DNA from: Juglans regia
Taxonomy: Eukaryota; Streptophyta; Magnoliopsida; Fagales; Juglandaceae
Assembly (NCBI RefSeq): GCF_001411555.2
Contig: NC_049916.1
Span: 3,224,001 to 3,288,000 of the forward strand
Direction of reading: 5' to 3'
Length of the DNA stretch: 64,000 nt
Part shown: positions 34,001 to 46,616 of the stretch, piece after piece
Position numbering within the stretch: the stretch's first letter is position 1
Layout: each line of letters opens with the position of its first letter
The notes under the pieces: generated by a model
Database searches by the model: none
The model's input: only the letters and a program-made list of their open reading frames with translations
Told to the model about the DNA's origin: nothing
Program-made: the position numbers and the translations under genes

Positions 34001-37000
34001 ATATCATATATTCATTTTCTTAGTGCTATCACACATTCATGAATTTTATGCTAGACGTCTCTGCTTATATAAGCGAGGTATTGTTGTTATTGCCCTGCTA
34101 ATATCAACTAGTTGAAATGTTTCTTTATTGTCTCAGGATGGTATGATGTGATAGTCCTTCCTGCAAATGAGTGCAAGTGGACATTTAAGGAGGGTGATGT
34201 TGCAATTCTTTCATCCCCCAGGCCTGGAGCAGGTTTGATATGAGAATAGCACTTCTGATTGTTTAACTTGTAGTATGAATATTGGTGTTTTCACGTTACT
34301 TCTACCGATGTTAATTTTCATCATGTTAAGCAGTTAGATCTAAGCGGAGCAACACCTCCTTAAACGAAGATGAAGGGGAGCCTGATATCAGTGGACGAGT
34401 AGCTGGTACTGTCAGGCGTCACATACCTATTGATACTCGTGATCCTCATGGGGCAATCCTTCATTTCTATGTTGGGGACTCATATGAACCTAATAGGTTT
34501 GTCAGAATGCTTTACTTTTCTTTCCTAGAGTTTGATGGTTCTTGAATCGCTTGTCACTGAAATTTTGTTCATGGAGTTGTAAAGTGTATGCACCCGTTGG
34601 CTAATATGTTGACAATTTTCATATTGAATGTTTTTTTATTTTTTTTCCAGCATGGTTGATGATGATCACATTCTGAGAAAGCTTCATCCCAAGGCCTTTT
34701 GGTATCTAACTGTACTTGGTTCTCTTGCAACGACGCAGCGGGAGTACATTGCATTGCATGCATTTCGCCGTCTCAATGTGCAGGTGACAATATGAATTTA
34801 TTTTATATGGTCTTAATGTTTTATGCTATATAGGAATGTTTATACGAATAGAAGCTTACAGAGAAGTCTTCTGCAGATGCAAACTGCAATCCTTCAGCCT
34901 AGTCCTGAGCACTTTCCAAAGTACGAGCAACAGTCCCCTGCCATGCCTGAATGCTTCACTCAGAACTTTGTTGATCATCTGCATAGGACGTTCAATGAAC
35001 CTCAGCTAGCAGCAATTCAATGGGCTGCAATGCACACGGCTGCTGGTACAAGTAGTGGGATAACAAAGACATGGCCCTTTACTCTTGTTCAAGGACCTCC
35101 AGGAACAGGTAAGACGCATACAGTCTGGGGAATGCTAAATGTCATCCATCTGGTCCAGTATCAGCACTACTACACTTCTTTGCTCAAGAAACTAGCACCT
35201 GAAAGCTATAAACAAGCCAATGAGAGCAATTCTGACAATGTTGCTATGGGTTCAATTGATGAGGTTCTTCAAAACATGGACCAGAATCTCTTCCGTACAC
35301 TTCCAAAACTTTGTCCAAAGCCTAGAATGTTAGTCTGTGCTCCTTCAAATGCTGCAACTGATGAGCTTCTTGCCCGTGTTCTTGATCGTGGATTCATTGA
35401 TGGTGAGATGAAAGTTTATCGGCCCGATGTGGCTCGAGTGGGGGTTGATTCACAAACCCGTGCTGCCCAGGCAGTTTCTGTTGAGCGGAGAACTGAGCAG
35501 CTTTTGGTCAAGAGCCGTGATGAGATTTTTGGATGGATGCACCAGTTAAGAGGCCGTGAAGCTCAGTTGTCTCAGCAGATAGCTTGTCTTCAAAGAGAAC
35601 TCAATGTTGCTGCTGCTGCCATTCGTTCCCAAGGATCTGTTGGCGTTGACCCAGATGTTCTTGTGGCCAGGGATCAGAATCGAGACACATTGTTGCAGAA
35701 CCTTGCAGCAGTGGTTGAAGGCAGGGATAAAGTTCTAGTTGAGATGTCTCGCCTAGTTATTTTAGAGGGTAGGTTTCGTGCTGGTAGTAGCTTTAATTTG
35801 GAAGAAGCCCGTGCTAATCTTGAGGCCAGCTTTGCAAATGAGGCCGAGATTGTTTTCACTACTGTCTCGAGCAGCGGCCGCAAGTTATTTTCTCGTCTCA
35901 CTCATGGTTTTGATATGGTAGTCATTGATGAGGCAGCCCAAGCCAGTGAAGTAGCAGTCCTACCTCCCCTTTCACTTGGTGCAGCGCGGTGTGTTCTTGT
36001 TGGGGATCCTCAGCAGCTCCCAGCAACTGTTATCAGCAAGGCAGCTGGAACATTGTTGTACAGCAGGAGCCTCTTTGAAAGGTTCCAGCAAGCAGGATGT
36101 CCCACAATGTTATTATCCGTGCAGTATCGAATGCATCCTGAAATCCGGGATTTCCCTTCTAGGTACTTTTACCAAGGGCGCCTTACTGACAGTGAAAGCG
36201 TTGCTAAGTTACCTGATGAGGTTTACTACACGGATCCTCTGCTTAGACCTTACATATTCTATGATATTACCCATGGACGGGAATCTCATAGAGGTGGATC
36301 TGTCTCTTATCAGAACATACATGAAGCGCAGTTTTGTCTTCGCTTGTATGAGCATCTTCAGAAAACTTTGAAATCTTCTGGTGTGGGGAAAATCTCTGTT
36401 GGCATAATAACACCGTACAAGCTCCAATTAAAATGCCTTCAACGTGAGTTTGAGGAAGTCTTAAATTCAGAAGAAGGGAAAGATCTGTACATCAATACTG
36501 TAGATGCTTTTCAAGGCCAAGAACGTGATGTCATAATCATGTCTTGTGTGCGTGCATCAAGTCATGGAGTTGGATTTGTCGCAGATATCCGCCGAATGAA
36601 TGTTGCTCTTACTCGTGCAAGAAGGGCTCTTTGGGTATGGTTTTCTATTATTCCTTTCATCTAAGCTATTACACAAGCATCTGCACTCAGCCCTACATGT
36701 CCACCATACCAAAATGCATGATTCTAGGTTTATTTTTTGATATCTTACTTGATTCTTTGACAGGTGATGGGGAATGCTAGTGCCTTGATACAATCTGATG
36801 ACTGGGCTGCACTGGTTGCTGATGCAAGAACCAGGAAGTGTTACATGGAAATGGATTCTCTCCCAAAAGATTTTCTCATACCTAAGGGCTCCGCATACAC
36901 ACCATTGCCAGGCAAGGGATCATCTAATACAAGGGGGTTGAGATCAGCGGTTAGACATAGACAGTTGGATATGCATATGGAGTCCAGGTCAGGGACACCA

Positions 37001-37189
37001 TCAGAAGATGATGAGAAGTTGAGTGGGTCACTGATAGCTAGGAATGGGAGTTACCGGCCCTTAAAGGCATCGATGGAGAAGTCTTTGGATAACTTTGATC
37101 AATTAGGTGATAAATCTAGAGATGCCTGGCAATATGGCACACAGAAGAAGCAAAGTTCTGCTGGATTTGTGGGGAAGAGAGAGATGTAG
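30928..37189 (+). CDS. SEN1/UPF1-like SF1 RNA helicase, copy 2
   Basis: Predicted 1374-residue paralogue of the upstream gene. Coding exons: 30928-32287, 33498-33686, 34137-34232, 34334-34496, 34651-34783, 34877-36634, 36764-37189; lengths match copy 1 except exon 1, which lacks 18 bases (the six residues around TSLSKL). All splice sites are GT-AG and every helicase motif is intact (GPPGTGKT, DEAAQ, GDPQQLPAT, DAFQGQE, ALTRARRALW). Substitutions concentrate in the disordered N-terminal exon, while the core is nearly identical, which suggests purifying selection. Small differences in exons 4-5 include HFYVGD versus HFFVGD and LNVQ versus LNEQ. Function as for copy 1, by family resemblance. Nothing indicates a pseudogene. 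Confidence 0.92.
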
Positions 37190-38320
37190 GTGTTGATTGT
37201 TGGGTGCAAATTATCTTAGTGCCTTAAGGGGGAGCTTCAGTGTTAATTAATTTTATAATGCTGTGATGCTTGCACCTATTGTCACAGAGCACTCGGGGGG
37301 AAATCTCTGTATGCTGAGCTGGTGAGTCAGACACTTTTGATTTGTATCAAGTTTGGGCTGAACCGGATGGCTGATTCTTTGTGGAGGGAAAAAGAGGGTT
37401 TTGGAAGAGACACCTGTCAATCTGCTTGGAAAGTTCGTTCGCGTTTGTGCAAGAGCTGTTTTGCTCGAATTGAGTACGTGATTTCTTGCAACGAGCCAGA
37501 TGCTCTTGGGTGGATCGGGGGAAACCATACCACCCCTAATCAACCAGCTTACCATTGGACAAGGTAAGAGATCTTATAAGAGATCTTCTTCTACGATGTT
37601 AACACAACTCTGTCTCTGTGGATCTAAGCATATTGCACTGTCTTTTGATACATGTCATCTAGGAATCCAGTGGTGGCCTCAGAAAAGCTGTAGCCTACTA
37701 GAACCTCTTAGTTGCATCTCTTTTTACATTTGCGGTCAAATCCATCCCAAGTTGCCTTTACATTGATGACCTAAATTGATGTGGGACTGGGGAAGCTTCC
37801 TGCCATGGCCATATCACTTGTGGTTCTCTTCTCAGACGTACAGTTTACTCATTGGCTCTTGGGTACTCTCATACATTATATTGCTTTAGTTTAGCAGTTC
37901 ACATTTTAAAGATGGTATGTACATTCTTTGGACATGCAAATGCAAATTACAGGGCATTTAGTTGCAAATTCCCTGTTACTGGATGACATCTGAAGTGTTG
38001 TATAAAATTTTGGTGCGTTTTTTTAATCTCCTTCCTTCTAATTGTTCGAAGGAGAAGCAAAATGACGTAGCTGCCTTGGTGGAAGGAAATACACAAATTT
38101 AAAATTTATGTACAGAGATGGAAGGGAAACACTCCCCCTAATTTTGGAGGCATTTGTGATGTCGAATGACTTGTACATACATCTTTACTAGTTGAATCAT
38201 ACATAATTCTTTTTTGATCAATTTCTTCGGATTATTAGCCAATTTGAAAAGTGTAATTATTTTTTTTTCTAGCAATGCTCTTGCCGGGTAGAAATTTTAA
38301 TACCAATGTTGTCTTTTTAA
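37190..38320 (+). other. 3' region of helicase copy 2
   Basis: Matches 11080-12219 almost base for base, with small indels (for example ACCACACCCC versus ACCACCCC). It probably contains the 3'UTR; no polyadenylation site can be fixed from sequence alone. Confidence 0.5.
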
Positions 38321-39283
38321 ATGTTACAATCCATTTACAGCAGTCAACTCAACTCCTTCTCGAATGATGAATATATGGTAAATTTGTGGTGAATGAAAGG
38401 TACTGAACTTATAAAAATAAAATTAACAAATGAATATTGTTATTTGTAGTATTTTAATTTATAACTTTTTTGAATAAACCAAGTATTAATGTTATTAAAT
38501 TACATTTGTATTTGGATATACTAAAGACCTTGAAGAAAAAGTCTACATTATTCATGTGGGTAGGACGGATTGGGTGTGTGACGTGTGTCCATACCAACAA
38601 CAGTAGCAAATCAAATGGCATGTGTAAAGCTTTTCATATCTTCAGGCCCACGTGTTGGCAAGCTTGATGGCTGAATATGTGTGCTATGCTTTCCTCTGCT
38701 GACCAGTGGGTAGGTGGGCCCTTAGGAGTTGGTAGTTGATGTTTCTTTCTTTCTTTCTTTCTTTTTTTTTTAAAGGGTGAATTTAAAATGTGTCCGTTAT
38801 TGTTTGATTTATTATGTGGAGTACAGTGGCTTGGCTGGATTATAATTTATCACAGCACCTCTTTTTACAGTAAAAAACCATGGGAAAAAAACTTGGCTTG
38901 CCTTTTTTTTGGCAATGGACGGTCCCTTTTTTTCCCCCTTCTTTGCTCACACAAATAAAGTAATTTCCTTTTAAATTTTTTTAAAAAAAGGTAACTTCCT
39001 ATTTTTTAAAGGTTCTTGCTTTGTTTACCATGTAATCATATTTATAAAAAATAAAAAAAAGAAATTCAATAAACAGTCATTTTCTCTCGTTTAACATAAG
39101 ACAAAAGTCAAGACTTTTTTTTAAGGGAAAAGAAAAAAAGAAGGAAAAAAAGTTGGCCCATTAATGCCGAATAAAAAATCGACAGGTCTATTCTGACTTT
39201 TGCAGCCTTAAATGCCCATAATCCATGCCTGTATTATGCACAAGAAAACCCATGATGGAGATAATAAAATCTGAAAAAATATG
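38321..39283. other. Intergenic, no gene seen
   Basis: Low-complexity T- and A-rich sequence with a (TTTC)n run near 38745-38765. No recognisable coding or transposon ends. Confidence 0.5.
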
Positions 39284-39291
39284 CTGAAAAA

Positions 39292-40041
39292 TAGGGGTGT
39301 AACCGGTCCGGTCCGGTCCGGTTTTGGACAAAATCTAGGACCGAACCGGTATGTACCGATTTTGTATTTTTCAAAACCGATTACGCCCCGATTACCCTCC
39401 TAAACCGGTACTTCCGGTTTTACCGATTTCCGGTCCGGTCCGGTCCGGTTTTCCGGTTTTTTTTAAATGTAAAAAACATATAATAAAGTGTTAATTCTTA
39501 TTATAAAATATTATTAAAAATTTAATATATATATTATGCTTAAAGCATATGATCAATTAAATTTTTATCTTTAAGATTAAACTTTTATTTTATAAATTAT
39601 AACAACATTATCTTATATATAATTATATTAATAACATATGATCAAATAAATTACAAATGTTCATATTTAAGATTAACATTTTATGTTATTATTTATAAAT
39701 TATAATATAAAATTTTTTCATATATGATATATAATTATATATATTATATATAAAAATTTAACATATAATTATATATTATATATATAAATATTTTGTATAA
39801 TATATAAATTAATTTTTATATATTTTTTTTCCAACCGGTCCGGTTCGGTCCGGTCCGGTCCCAAAAACTACGGAACCGGAACCGGACCGGAACCGGCCGG
39901 TTTTCATAAAATAGGAACCGGTTCCGGACCGGACCGGTTCAAAACCGGACCAACCGGTCCGGTTCAAAACCGGACCAACCGGTCCGGTTCGGTTCGGTTC
40001 GGTCCGGTTTTCCGGTTCCCCGGTTTAAATTTACACCCCTA
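39292..40041. mobile_element. hAT-type foldback MITE, CCGGT-rich
   Basis: A 750-base non-coding element with 11-base perfect inverted ends TAGGGGTGTAA / TTACACCCCTA and an 8-base target duplication CTGAAAAA on both sides (39284-39291, 40042-40049); 8-bp duplications are the mark of hAT elements. Inside the ends lie arrays of CCGGT/GGTCCGG words (about 39305-39450 and 39835-40025) in inverted arrangement around an AT-rich core (39470-39830). It lies between helicase copy 2 and the Sec14-like gene. No transposase is present. Confidence 0.88.
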
Positions 40042-40049
40042 CTGAAAAA

Positions 40050-42297
40050 GGTCCATATTAATTATATTTTTAACGTGATCTTGTTGAGACGTTACCCCCG
40101 TCTCATTCCCCCGGCATCGTTTGTCATGAGTCATCTCCTATGGCTATGAGTGGATCCGAAGTAATTTTCTTCCGAAATAGTCTACACACCCATCTTCCAT
40201 CTTAAATCTCCTTATCATATACCTCTTTTCTTAGTTGACCTGGTTTCTGCCTGCTGAGAAGCTCCGAAATACTTGCCTCCTTTCTGTGCGGCTTTCTGGC
40301 TCATATCCCTGAATCTTTCAGGTTAGCTGCTTATTTTAGCATTCGCTTTTCTGGATCTTGGCATCGTGCGCCAGGGGATCCCATATTTCCGTTGATTAAC
40401 TCTGTTTGTTTTATCGCATTCAGAACCGTTAAACTAACCAATTTCTAAGGTTGGTAATTTGGGTACGTTGGGCGAATGATGGGTTTGTAAAAATGGTTGA
40501 CCTTTTTTTCTTTTTTTGCTTTTTAAGAAATCATTGGTCCTCATTACGAGCCCGACAGGTTGATTTGGATGGTTTTTGTGAGTCATTTACGTCTTAGATT
40601 GCTCATACGTTGCTGGGTTAATTGAATCCGATCCAAAAAGTGGGCCTCCATGTCACATTACATGCAACTTTTAGATGATTTCGAATTGCTAATGTGAAAG
40701 CTACCAGCTTTTATGATTTTTCCGGCTGTTTATATCGGATGAAAAACATAGAAAATCCTTCACTGTTGGATGTATCAAACAGACCATGTACCATGTTTTA
40801 ACATAAGCCCCACGCGCTTGGCTAATATATTTTACAAATGAGAGCCAGGAGCTGGCACTCGAGTAACTAATATCAGATGATTTTGATTTGTTTTTCTTCT
40901 CCTACGACTTTGAAGAGATAAAATGAAAGGTATTTAGTCAAACTGGCAGTCGATAGGGAGTAACATATAATTTTACTGGATAAAAAATTGATGTCAATCC
41001 ACTCGGCCTTTTCACTAAGTGGTGACTGAAATTTAAGTAGAGAGACGTTATTATGATTGCATGTCATCTGAGCTCGGTTTTTAGGTTTGGACTCCCTCAA
41101 GTTGGCTGCCAAAATGGTGTTAAATCACGGTTTACAGAGGACCCAGGCGGCGAAATTACAGATGGTTTATATTGTTTTTTGAGGCTATCTGATTACGTAT
41201 ATATCATACACATAACATTTCTGGGATTATGCAAGCTGCTATCAAACTGATGTACTTGGAGGGAAGTTGCCATCAATATATGGGTGAATTTGCGTTTATC
41301 CTACCAAAAGAATTCTATTTGAATCATGTAAATGTGGGATCTAGAGAAGTATCTTGACTCTTGAGAGACTTGAGGAAGTAATTTAAACGTTTTTGGATCC
41401 TGCCAATGGTAAAGTCTCGGTTGTTAACATTAAAGTATAGGCCAAAATATTTGATCCAGTCGCATGCAGCATAATTTTGGTCATGCAGGAATTCTGAATA
41501 TCTTTTAAGGTTTTTGTTTTTTTTAAATGGTTCACGTTCTCAAAATATCTATAAAGCTAGTGACACTAAAATATCTATTCATTTTTTCTTTCAATTTTAA
41601 ATGAAGATGCCTGTACACGGGGAAGATATTCTCAATATCATGCTTTCTTCATTTTGTGTTCCCTTTTTCTTATTACTAGGCTTTGTAGTTTCATCCCCCC
41701 TTAAAAGGAGGAACTAGGTGATGTGGGACATAAAATCTACAAAAGATGCAGTTAAATAAGTTTTATCACATACAAGGGCCATTCCTGTTGGGATGACTCT
41801 GATCAAGATTTCTCGCAATGACAAAATACCCTTTTTCCTTTGTTTTAATCTCAGTCTCAAGCAATTTTAGTGCTTATTGCTTCATACAAGGTCATCGATT
41901 GAGCTCTCATTCAATTTTGTTATTCGATGACTGAAAATAAATGGCAAAGAAAAATTTTAATTCAAATTTTGTTTTGTTCTTCATTGTTTTTCTTAGCAAC
42001 AAAGCATAGCTATACTGTGGATCAATTTTCTGCTTATTTAATACTATTTTTAATTTTATTTGTTCCTAAGGGTGCATGTAAGAAATTTCTCTGGTTGGCT
42101 AGAAAAGGAAGAAACTTAACTTTCGTGAACACATTGTTATTCTTCTAAGCTTCTACTTGTTTCATAATATGGGACAAGAAGTTTGCTTTTTGTTACTCAT
42201 GCTTGCGCTTTATCTTACTCGCAAAATGAAGAGTAAGCAATGGCACTCAAGTAGTTCTGAAGTTTCCACTATTGACCTACAGGTGTCTTTGGAAAAT
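40050..42297 (+). promoter_or_regulatory. Promoter and probable leader exon/intron of the Sec14-like gene
   Basis: Around 40210-40321 is a pyrimidine-rich exon-like stretch ending TCTTTCAG|GTTAGC, a plausible leader exon with donor at 40322. A matching acceptor GACCTACAG ends at 42282, just before the chosen ATG. The roughly 2-kb interval between is T-rich with no gene. If there is no leader intron, in-frame ATGs at 42169 or 42226 would start the protein. Confidence 0.4.
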
Positions 42298-44946
42298 ATG
42301 AGTGTGGGCTTAAAGAAATCCCCTTCGAATGGATTAGATAAGCTTTTGACATCTGATGAGCAGCAGGCTAAGGTACCTGACATTTGTATACTTGTTTAGT
42401 TTGTCTTGAAAATGCTACCATTTTTATGGGAAGAAAAGCATTTTAAGCCTTGATACTCTATTTGCAGATTAATGAGTTGAGAAGGTTAATTGGGCCATTG
42501 CCAGATAAGTTGTCCATTTATTGTTCTGATGCATCAATCTCAAGATATCTGCGGGCACGTAATTGGAATGTCAAGAAAGCAAGTAAAATGCTGAAAGATT
42601 CCTTGAAATGGAGATTGGAATACAAACCAGAAGAGATACGCTGGGTACATGCACTTCTGTTAATCTTGATACTATTCATCTCTAATTTTTAAATTAGAAT
42701 CCCTGGACGGAAACCATGCTGGATTCTACTTTTAATGTCCACTTGTCACATCCTTTTATTGAAAGTTTTATGAAATTAGGCTACAAGTAGTGATTCAGAG
42801 GCTCGATGATCTTGTCATAATGGTACACCTTTTTGTTTGTTTGTCTCGTTAGTCCTCCTTTTGCTCTCTCTCCTTTTTTCCTTTAGGAGTTCTTTTTCAT
42901 TTTTTCTTTATTTCTATTATTTACCTTGCACCAATCCGTGGGTCAGGTTCAAAGTTTTTGACCAAAGACGGTTGTTTCAATTCTGGCTGGAAAGGTTCAA
43001 TCAACCCGTACCTGTTTGGAAGGCTGCCCAATTCTCCAAATCCAACTACCACGCTGTAAAAAATTTAAAACTGACAGCCAAGCTGAAGTTATTTAAATAG
43101 GCATGGAAGAACTGCGAGAGTCCAAACTTTCTTTAAAACTGATTCAAGCTTCAATGAACAGATAAAACCATTTCAGCCTTTGGGTTATACACTTCCAGCA
43201 TTGTGATACATCTTTATATATTTATTGTTTATATAGGTGGTTTGTGATATAACATCTTGAGAACTCATGTTTCTAGATGTCATTGTTTTTGCTTGTGATG
43301 TAACGTCTTGAGAACTCATGTTTCCAAATGTCATTCTTTTTGCTTGTGATGTAACATCTAGAGAACTCATGTTTCTAAATGTCAATGTTTTTGCTTATGA
43401 TGTAGGAGGAGATTGCTCATGAAGCGGAGACAGGGAAAATCTACAGATCAACTTCTATTGACAAGCATGGGAGATCAGTTCTTGTCATGAGACCTAGTCG
43501 CCAGGTTTCATCCACAATGCTTTCTTACCTCTATGCTTTAATGTTCTGGCTATCACTTAATAATTGAATAAATTTTCTTTCCGGGCAGATGTGTTCCATA
43601 CAAAAATAATTGCTCTTTTATTCACTGTAAACCATCCTTTTAATTGTGAGGAACATGGATCTTTTTTGTCAAAATATTAATGGTTGGGATTATGCAGCAT
43701 AGCACCCAAGATGTCATTGTGAGTTGTTAGAAACTAACAGCCTGTGTGCTTCTGGTGTGCAGTTCTGATATTTTTTATTTGAAATATAAGAATTTTCTTG
43801 TAGGATGTGTTTTCATGCATGGAACTAAAAGTACATAAATAATAACCTGGTGGTTTAAGTTTTGGAAGAAAAATATGTGCCTTGCGTTGCTTTTACTTGA
43901 TGCTTTTGTCATGTTTATTTTGCTTGCAGAACTCAAAATCAACAAAAGGACAAATCAAGTATTTGGTCTATTGCATGGAGAATGCCATTGTAAATCTGCC
44001 ACCAGACCAGGAACAAATGGTTTGGCTCATTGATTTTGAGGGTTTTAATTTGTCAAATATTTCAGTGAAGCTGACAAGGGAAACTGCTCATATTTTACAA
44101 GACCGCTATCCTGAACGCCTGGGTTTGGCAATATTATACAACCCGCCCAAGTTTTTTGAGCCATTCTGGATGGTATACACATTAAGTTGTTTTCAATATT
44201 ATTATGCATGCTATTTCTATTTTTTACATATGATTTTCTGGTAGAATAATCTTCCAGCATTGAAATAAAACCTGGCAAAACTAATCAAGATTTAAATTGA
44301 AATACAAGATTTGTTTTTGTTCAATTATTATAAAATAAATTAGTCTTTTTGGCAACTTACACAAGTTTGTGCAACACGGTGCAAGATTATGGTCAGAAAG
44401 ATCGTGTGTCTACAATCAGTTTGTTCCTAATTACCAGTTTAGTACATCATTGACATTCCATTTTTTTCTTTGTTGCGAAGAGGTTAGTTCATAGTTCTGT
44501 TACTGGTTAGTTTTTGACATTGGCTGAATGTATTAATGTAGGTGGTGAAGCCCTTTCTGGAACCCAAAACTTACAATAAAGTCAAGTTTGTTTACTCTGA
44601 TGACGTCAACACCAAGAAGATAATGGAGGATTTATTTGATATGGACCAGCTGGAGTCTGCATTTGGTGGAAATGGCGACATGGGTTTTGATATAAATAAA
44701 TACGCAGAAAGGATGCGAGAGGATGACAAGAAGATGTCCTCTTTTTGGACTAGGGGAAATCCTCCCTTAGCATCCCCACAAACAGCTTTGACAAGTGCTC
44801 CAATAGATTCAATCAATTTAGGCTCAGATTCTGACGCTTCTGATGTTGAGAAAACAGACTGTTCCCCTTCTCAAGGGGTGGAATTGGAAGTTACATTCCC
44901 AGGTCAGCATATGCCGGACACCGATGTTGGCAAAAGCGCCGTCTGA
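42298..44946 (+). CDS. Sec14-like CRAL-TRIO domain lipid-transfer protein
   Basis: Predicted 332 residues, five exons: 42298-42372, 42468-42644, 43406-43504, 43930-44172, 44542-44946, all GT-AG and phase 0. Residues about 26-84 form the CRAL-TRIO N-terminal helical region (SRYLRARNWNVKKASKML, LKWRLEYKPEEIRW). Residues about 90-235 are the lipid-binding fold (KHGRSVLVMRPS, VWLIDFEGFNLS, YPERLGLAILYNPPKFFEPFW, KVKFVYSD). The C-terminal 90 residues are Ser/Asp-rich and look disordered. The family (yeast Sec14, plant single-domain members) moves phosphatidylinositol and related lipids between membranes; the substrate here is unknown. The start was chosen after a probable leader-intron acceptor at 42282; in-frame ATGs at 42226 and 42169 would add 24 or 43 residues. 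It converges with the phosphoglycerate mutase gene. Confidence 0.88.
43246..43405 (+). repeat. 51-bp intronic minisatellite ending at a splice acceptor
   Basis: Three units of 51 bases (starts at 43246, 43297 and 43348), beginning GATRTAACRTCT and ending TTTTTGCTTGT; a fourth partial unit starts at 43399 and provides GATGTAG, the acceptor of exon 3 of the Sec14-like gene (exon starts 43406). In the earlier units the corresponding positions read TAAC or ATAAC, without a usable AG. Confidence 0.9.
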
Positions 44947-45920
44947 CATGTATATTAGAATGGAGACATAACAAAGTTTGAACTCCTTGGTTAAGGTATG
45001 GTGACTGAACCATACCAAATGCCCTTTACTGACCATTTGACATTTAAATTAGAAACCTGAAAAAGTCTCAGATTTCTGTGGACTTATGTTAGCATTGTGA
45101 AGATTCCATGGATTATTTTACCTTGTAATGCAAAGCAAATGAATTCAAAACATCATTACAGGCGGGTATGTCTGTCTTTTTGCTTTCTTTCCTGTCTCTA
45201 ATTTAACCAAATCTCAGGCATCTTCCTTGAGAGGGAGAACTACCAATAGACCGACCACAAGAGCACTTGCAACTACCTCCCTCACTAATAAAGGTAAGAA
45301 GTCAGTGTCTCCTTCAGTTTGGCAACAATGCTTGTTGCATGTTGTATGCTGTTCTTTACAATTGCTTTTCCTTATAGGTGACCTACCATTTGTAATATGA
45401 ACCAGAACCATCTATGGGATGGGGTTCTTGACACTGGTTTTGATTAGGGATGATATCCGCAAAAATTATAGGATGGGATGTAGTGGTACCATCCTATGAA
45501 CCATCTCTGTAGTGGGAATAAGGTCCCCATGTTTCTCAGGCAATTAACTTGTTAGTTATCGCCAAAGCCTAACTACATTAACTAAATAGGCTTATGGAGT
45601 AACTTCTCAGAAAATAAAAAGGCTTATGGAGTAGGGTAGGGACCTTAAGATTATTTTGATTTGAAATTGAACTGTTCTTTCCTTTCCTAATCATTGCTAC
45701 GCACTAGATAAATCCTTTGTAACTAACACTTCAAAGAAAAAGAATCCTTTGTAATTAGTTTTGAACCCAAGTCCCATTAAACATGAAGGAAAGATCACCA
45801 GTGTGCTAGGTTTCTTCAGCACTAACATCATAGAGAACATAATTCATAACTCACGATTTACTTTGGAGGATTTTTTTACTGGGCTAAGAACCTAGGGATA
45901 GAATAACAGTGTCTCATTGA
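44947..45920. other. 3' side of the Sec14-like gene, no further gene
   Basis: Holds the presumed 3'UTR of the Sec14-like gene (first few hundred bases), then non-coding sequence. Nothing else is recognised. Confidence 0.45.
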
Positions 45921-46106
45921 TTACACAGTTCAGATGAGATGAGATATTTTGTTGAAAGTTAAATAAAATATTATTAAAATATAATTTTTTAATATAATTT
46001 TTACTTTTAAAATTTAAAAAAAATGAATTGTTTATTATATTTTGCATGAGAGGTTGAAAAAGTTGTAATGATGAGATGAGATGATTTTGTGTATCCAAAC
46101 CGGGCA
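45921..46106. mobile_element. MITE remnant (GAGATGAG family)
   Basis: An AT-rich segment between CAGATGAGATGAGAT and GATGAGATGATTTTGTG followed by TATCCAAACCGGGC, with the AATTGTTTATTATATTTT core shared with elements at 55.5 kb and 63.5 kb. The left end is degenerate, so no clear target duplication can be read. Confidence 0.55.
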
Positions 46107-46616
46107 TATTGTCTATCTAAGAAGGTTGACTGAACCATTAAGATCGAGACAAAAATAGTACTAAACAGTTGATTAATATGGCTAAGAATTTTTCTGAAAA
46201 AATGGACTTTGCTTGCTTATATTTTCAAAAATAACACCGATTCAGTTTGGCACGAGGATGCAATTGCAGCATCGCATTTTGAGGCAGTTTCTCTCTTCAT
46301 TCATCTTCAACACAAAGAAGCCCCTGGTAGGGCACATACATAAAAAAAACAATGCACTGAAAGAAAAAACTAGTGGTTCCAAAATGAAATTCTTATTTCA
46401 GTTTCTACCAATTAGAATTTAAACATCAGGTTTCAAAGCCAAAAAACAAAAAAAAATCAGCTTCCTGAAGTTACATACTTCGTGCAACTAGCTCTTACGA
46501 AACGATACCGATAACAATTCTTTCCTTATAATCTAGTAATGACACCAAATAGTAAGCCTTGAACGCCATTCATAGAAAATGTGCGTGTATTGAGATTACC
46601 TATACTTCGATGCATA
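46107..46616. other. Intergenic between two convergent genes
   Basis: Non-coding. The part nearest 46616 is presumably the 3'UTR of the minus-strand phosphoglycerate mutase gene. Confidence 0.4.

Larger units (their letters stand above)
28860..38320 (+). repeat. Segmental duplication, copy 2 (helicase gene and flanks)
   Basis: Direct-orientation partner of 2830-12220. The preceding stretch (28591-28859) holds no gene. Flanking sequences on both sides differ from those of copy 1, which argues against a simple duplicated haplotype in the assembly. Confidence 0.95.

Noticed and set aside
2830..38320. Duplication as a haplotype artefact of assembly
   Set aside because: The sequences beyond both ends of the two blocks are unrelated and each copy has its own indels; still, only read evidence can exclude it.
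43185..43385. 66-codon minus-strand frame with repeated MSSQDVTSQAK-like units
   Set aside because: It is the translation of the 51-bp intronic minisatellite (51 is divisible by three), not a repeat protein gene.
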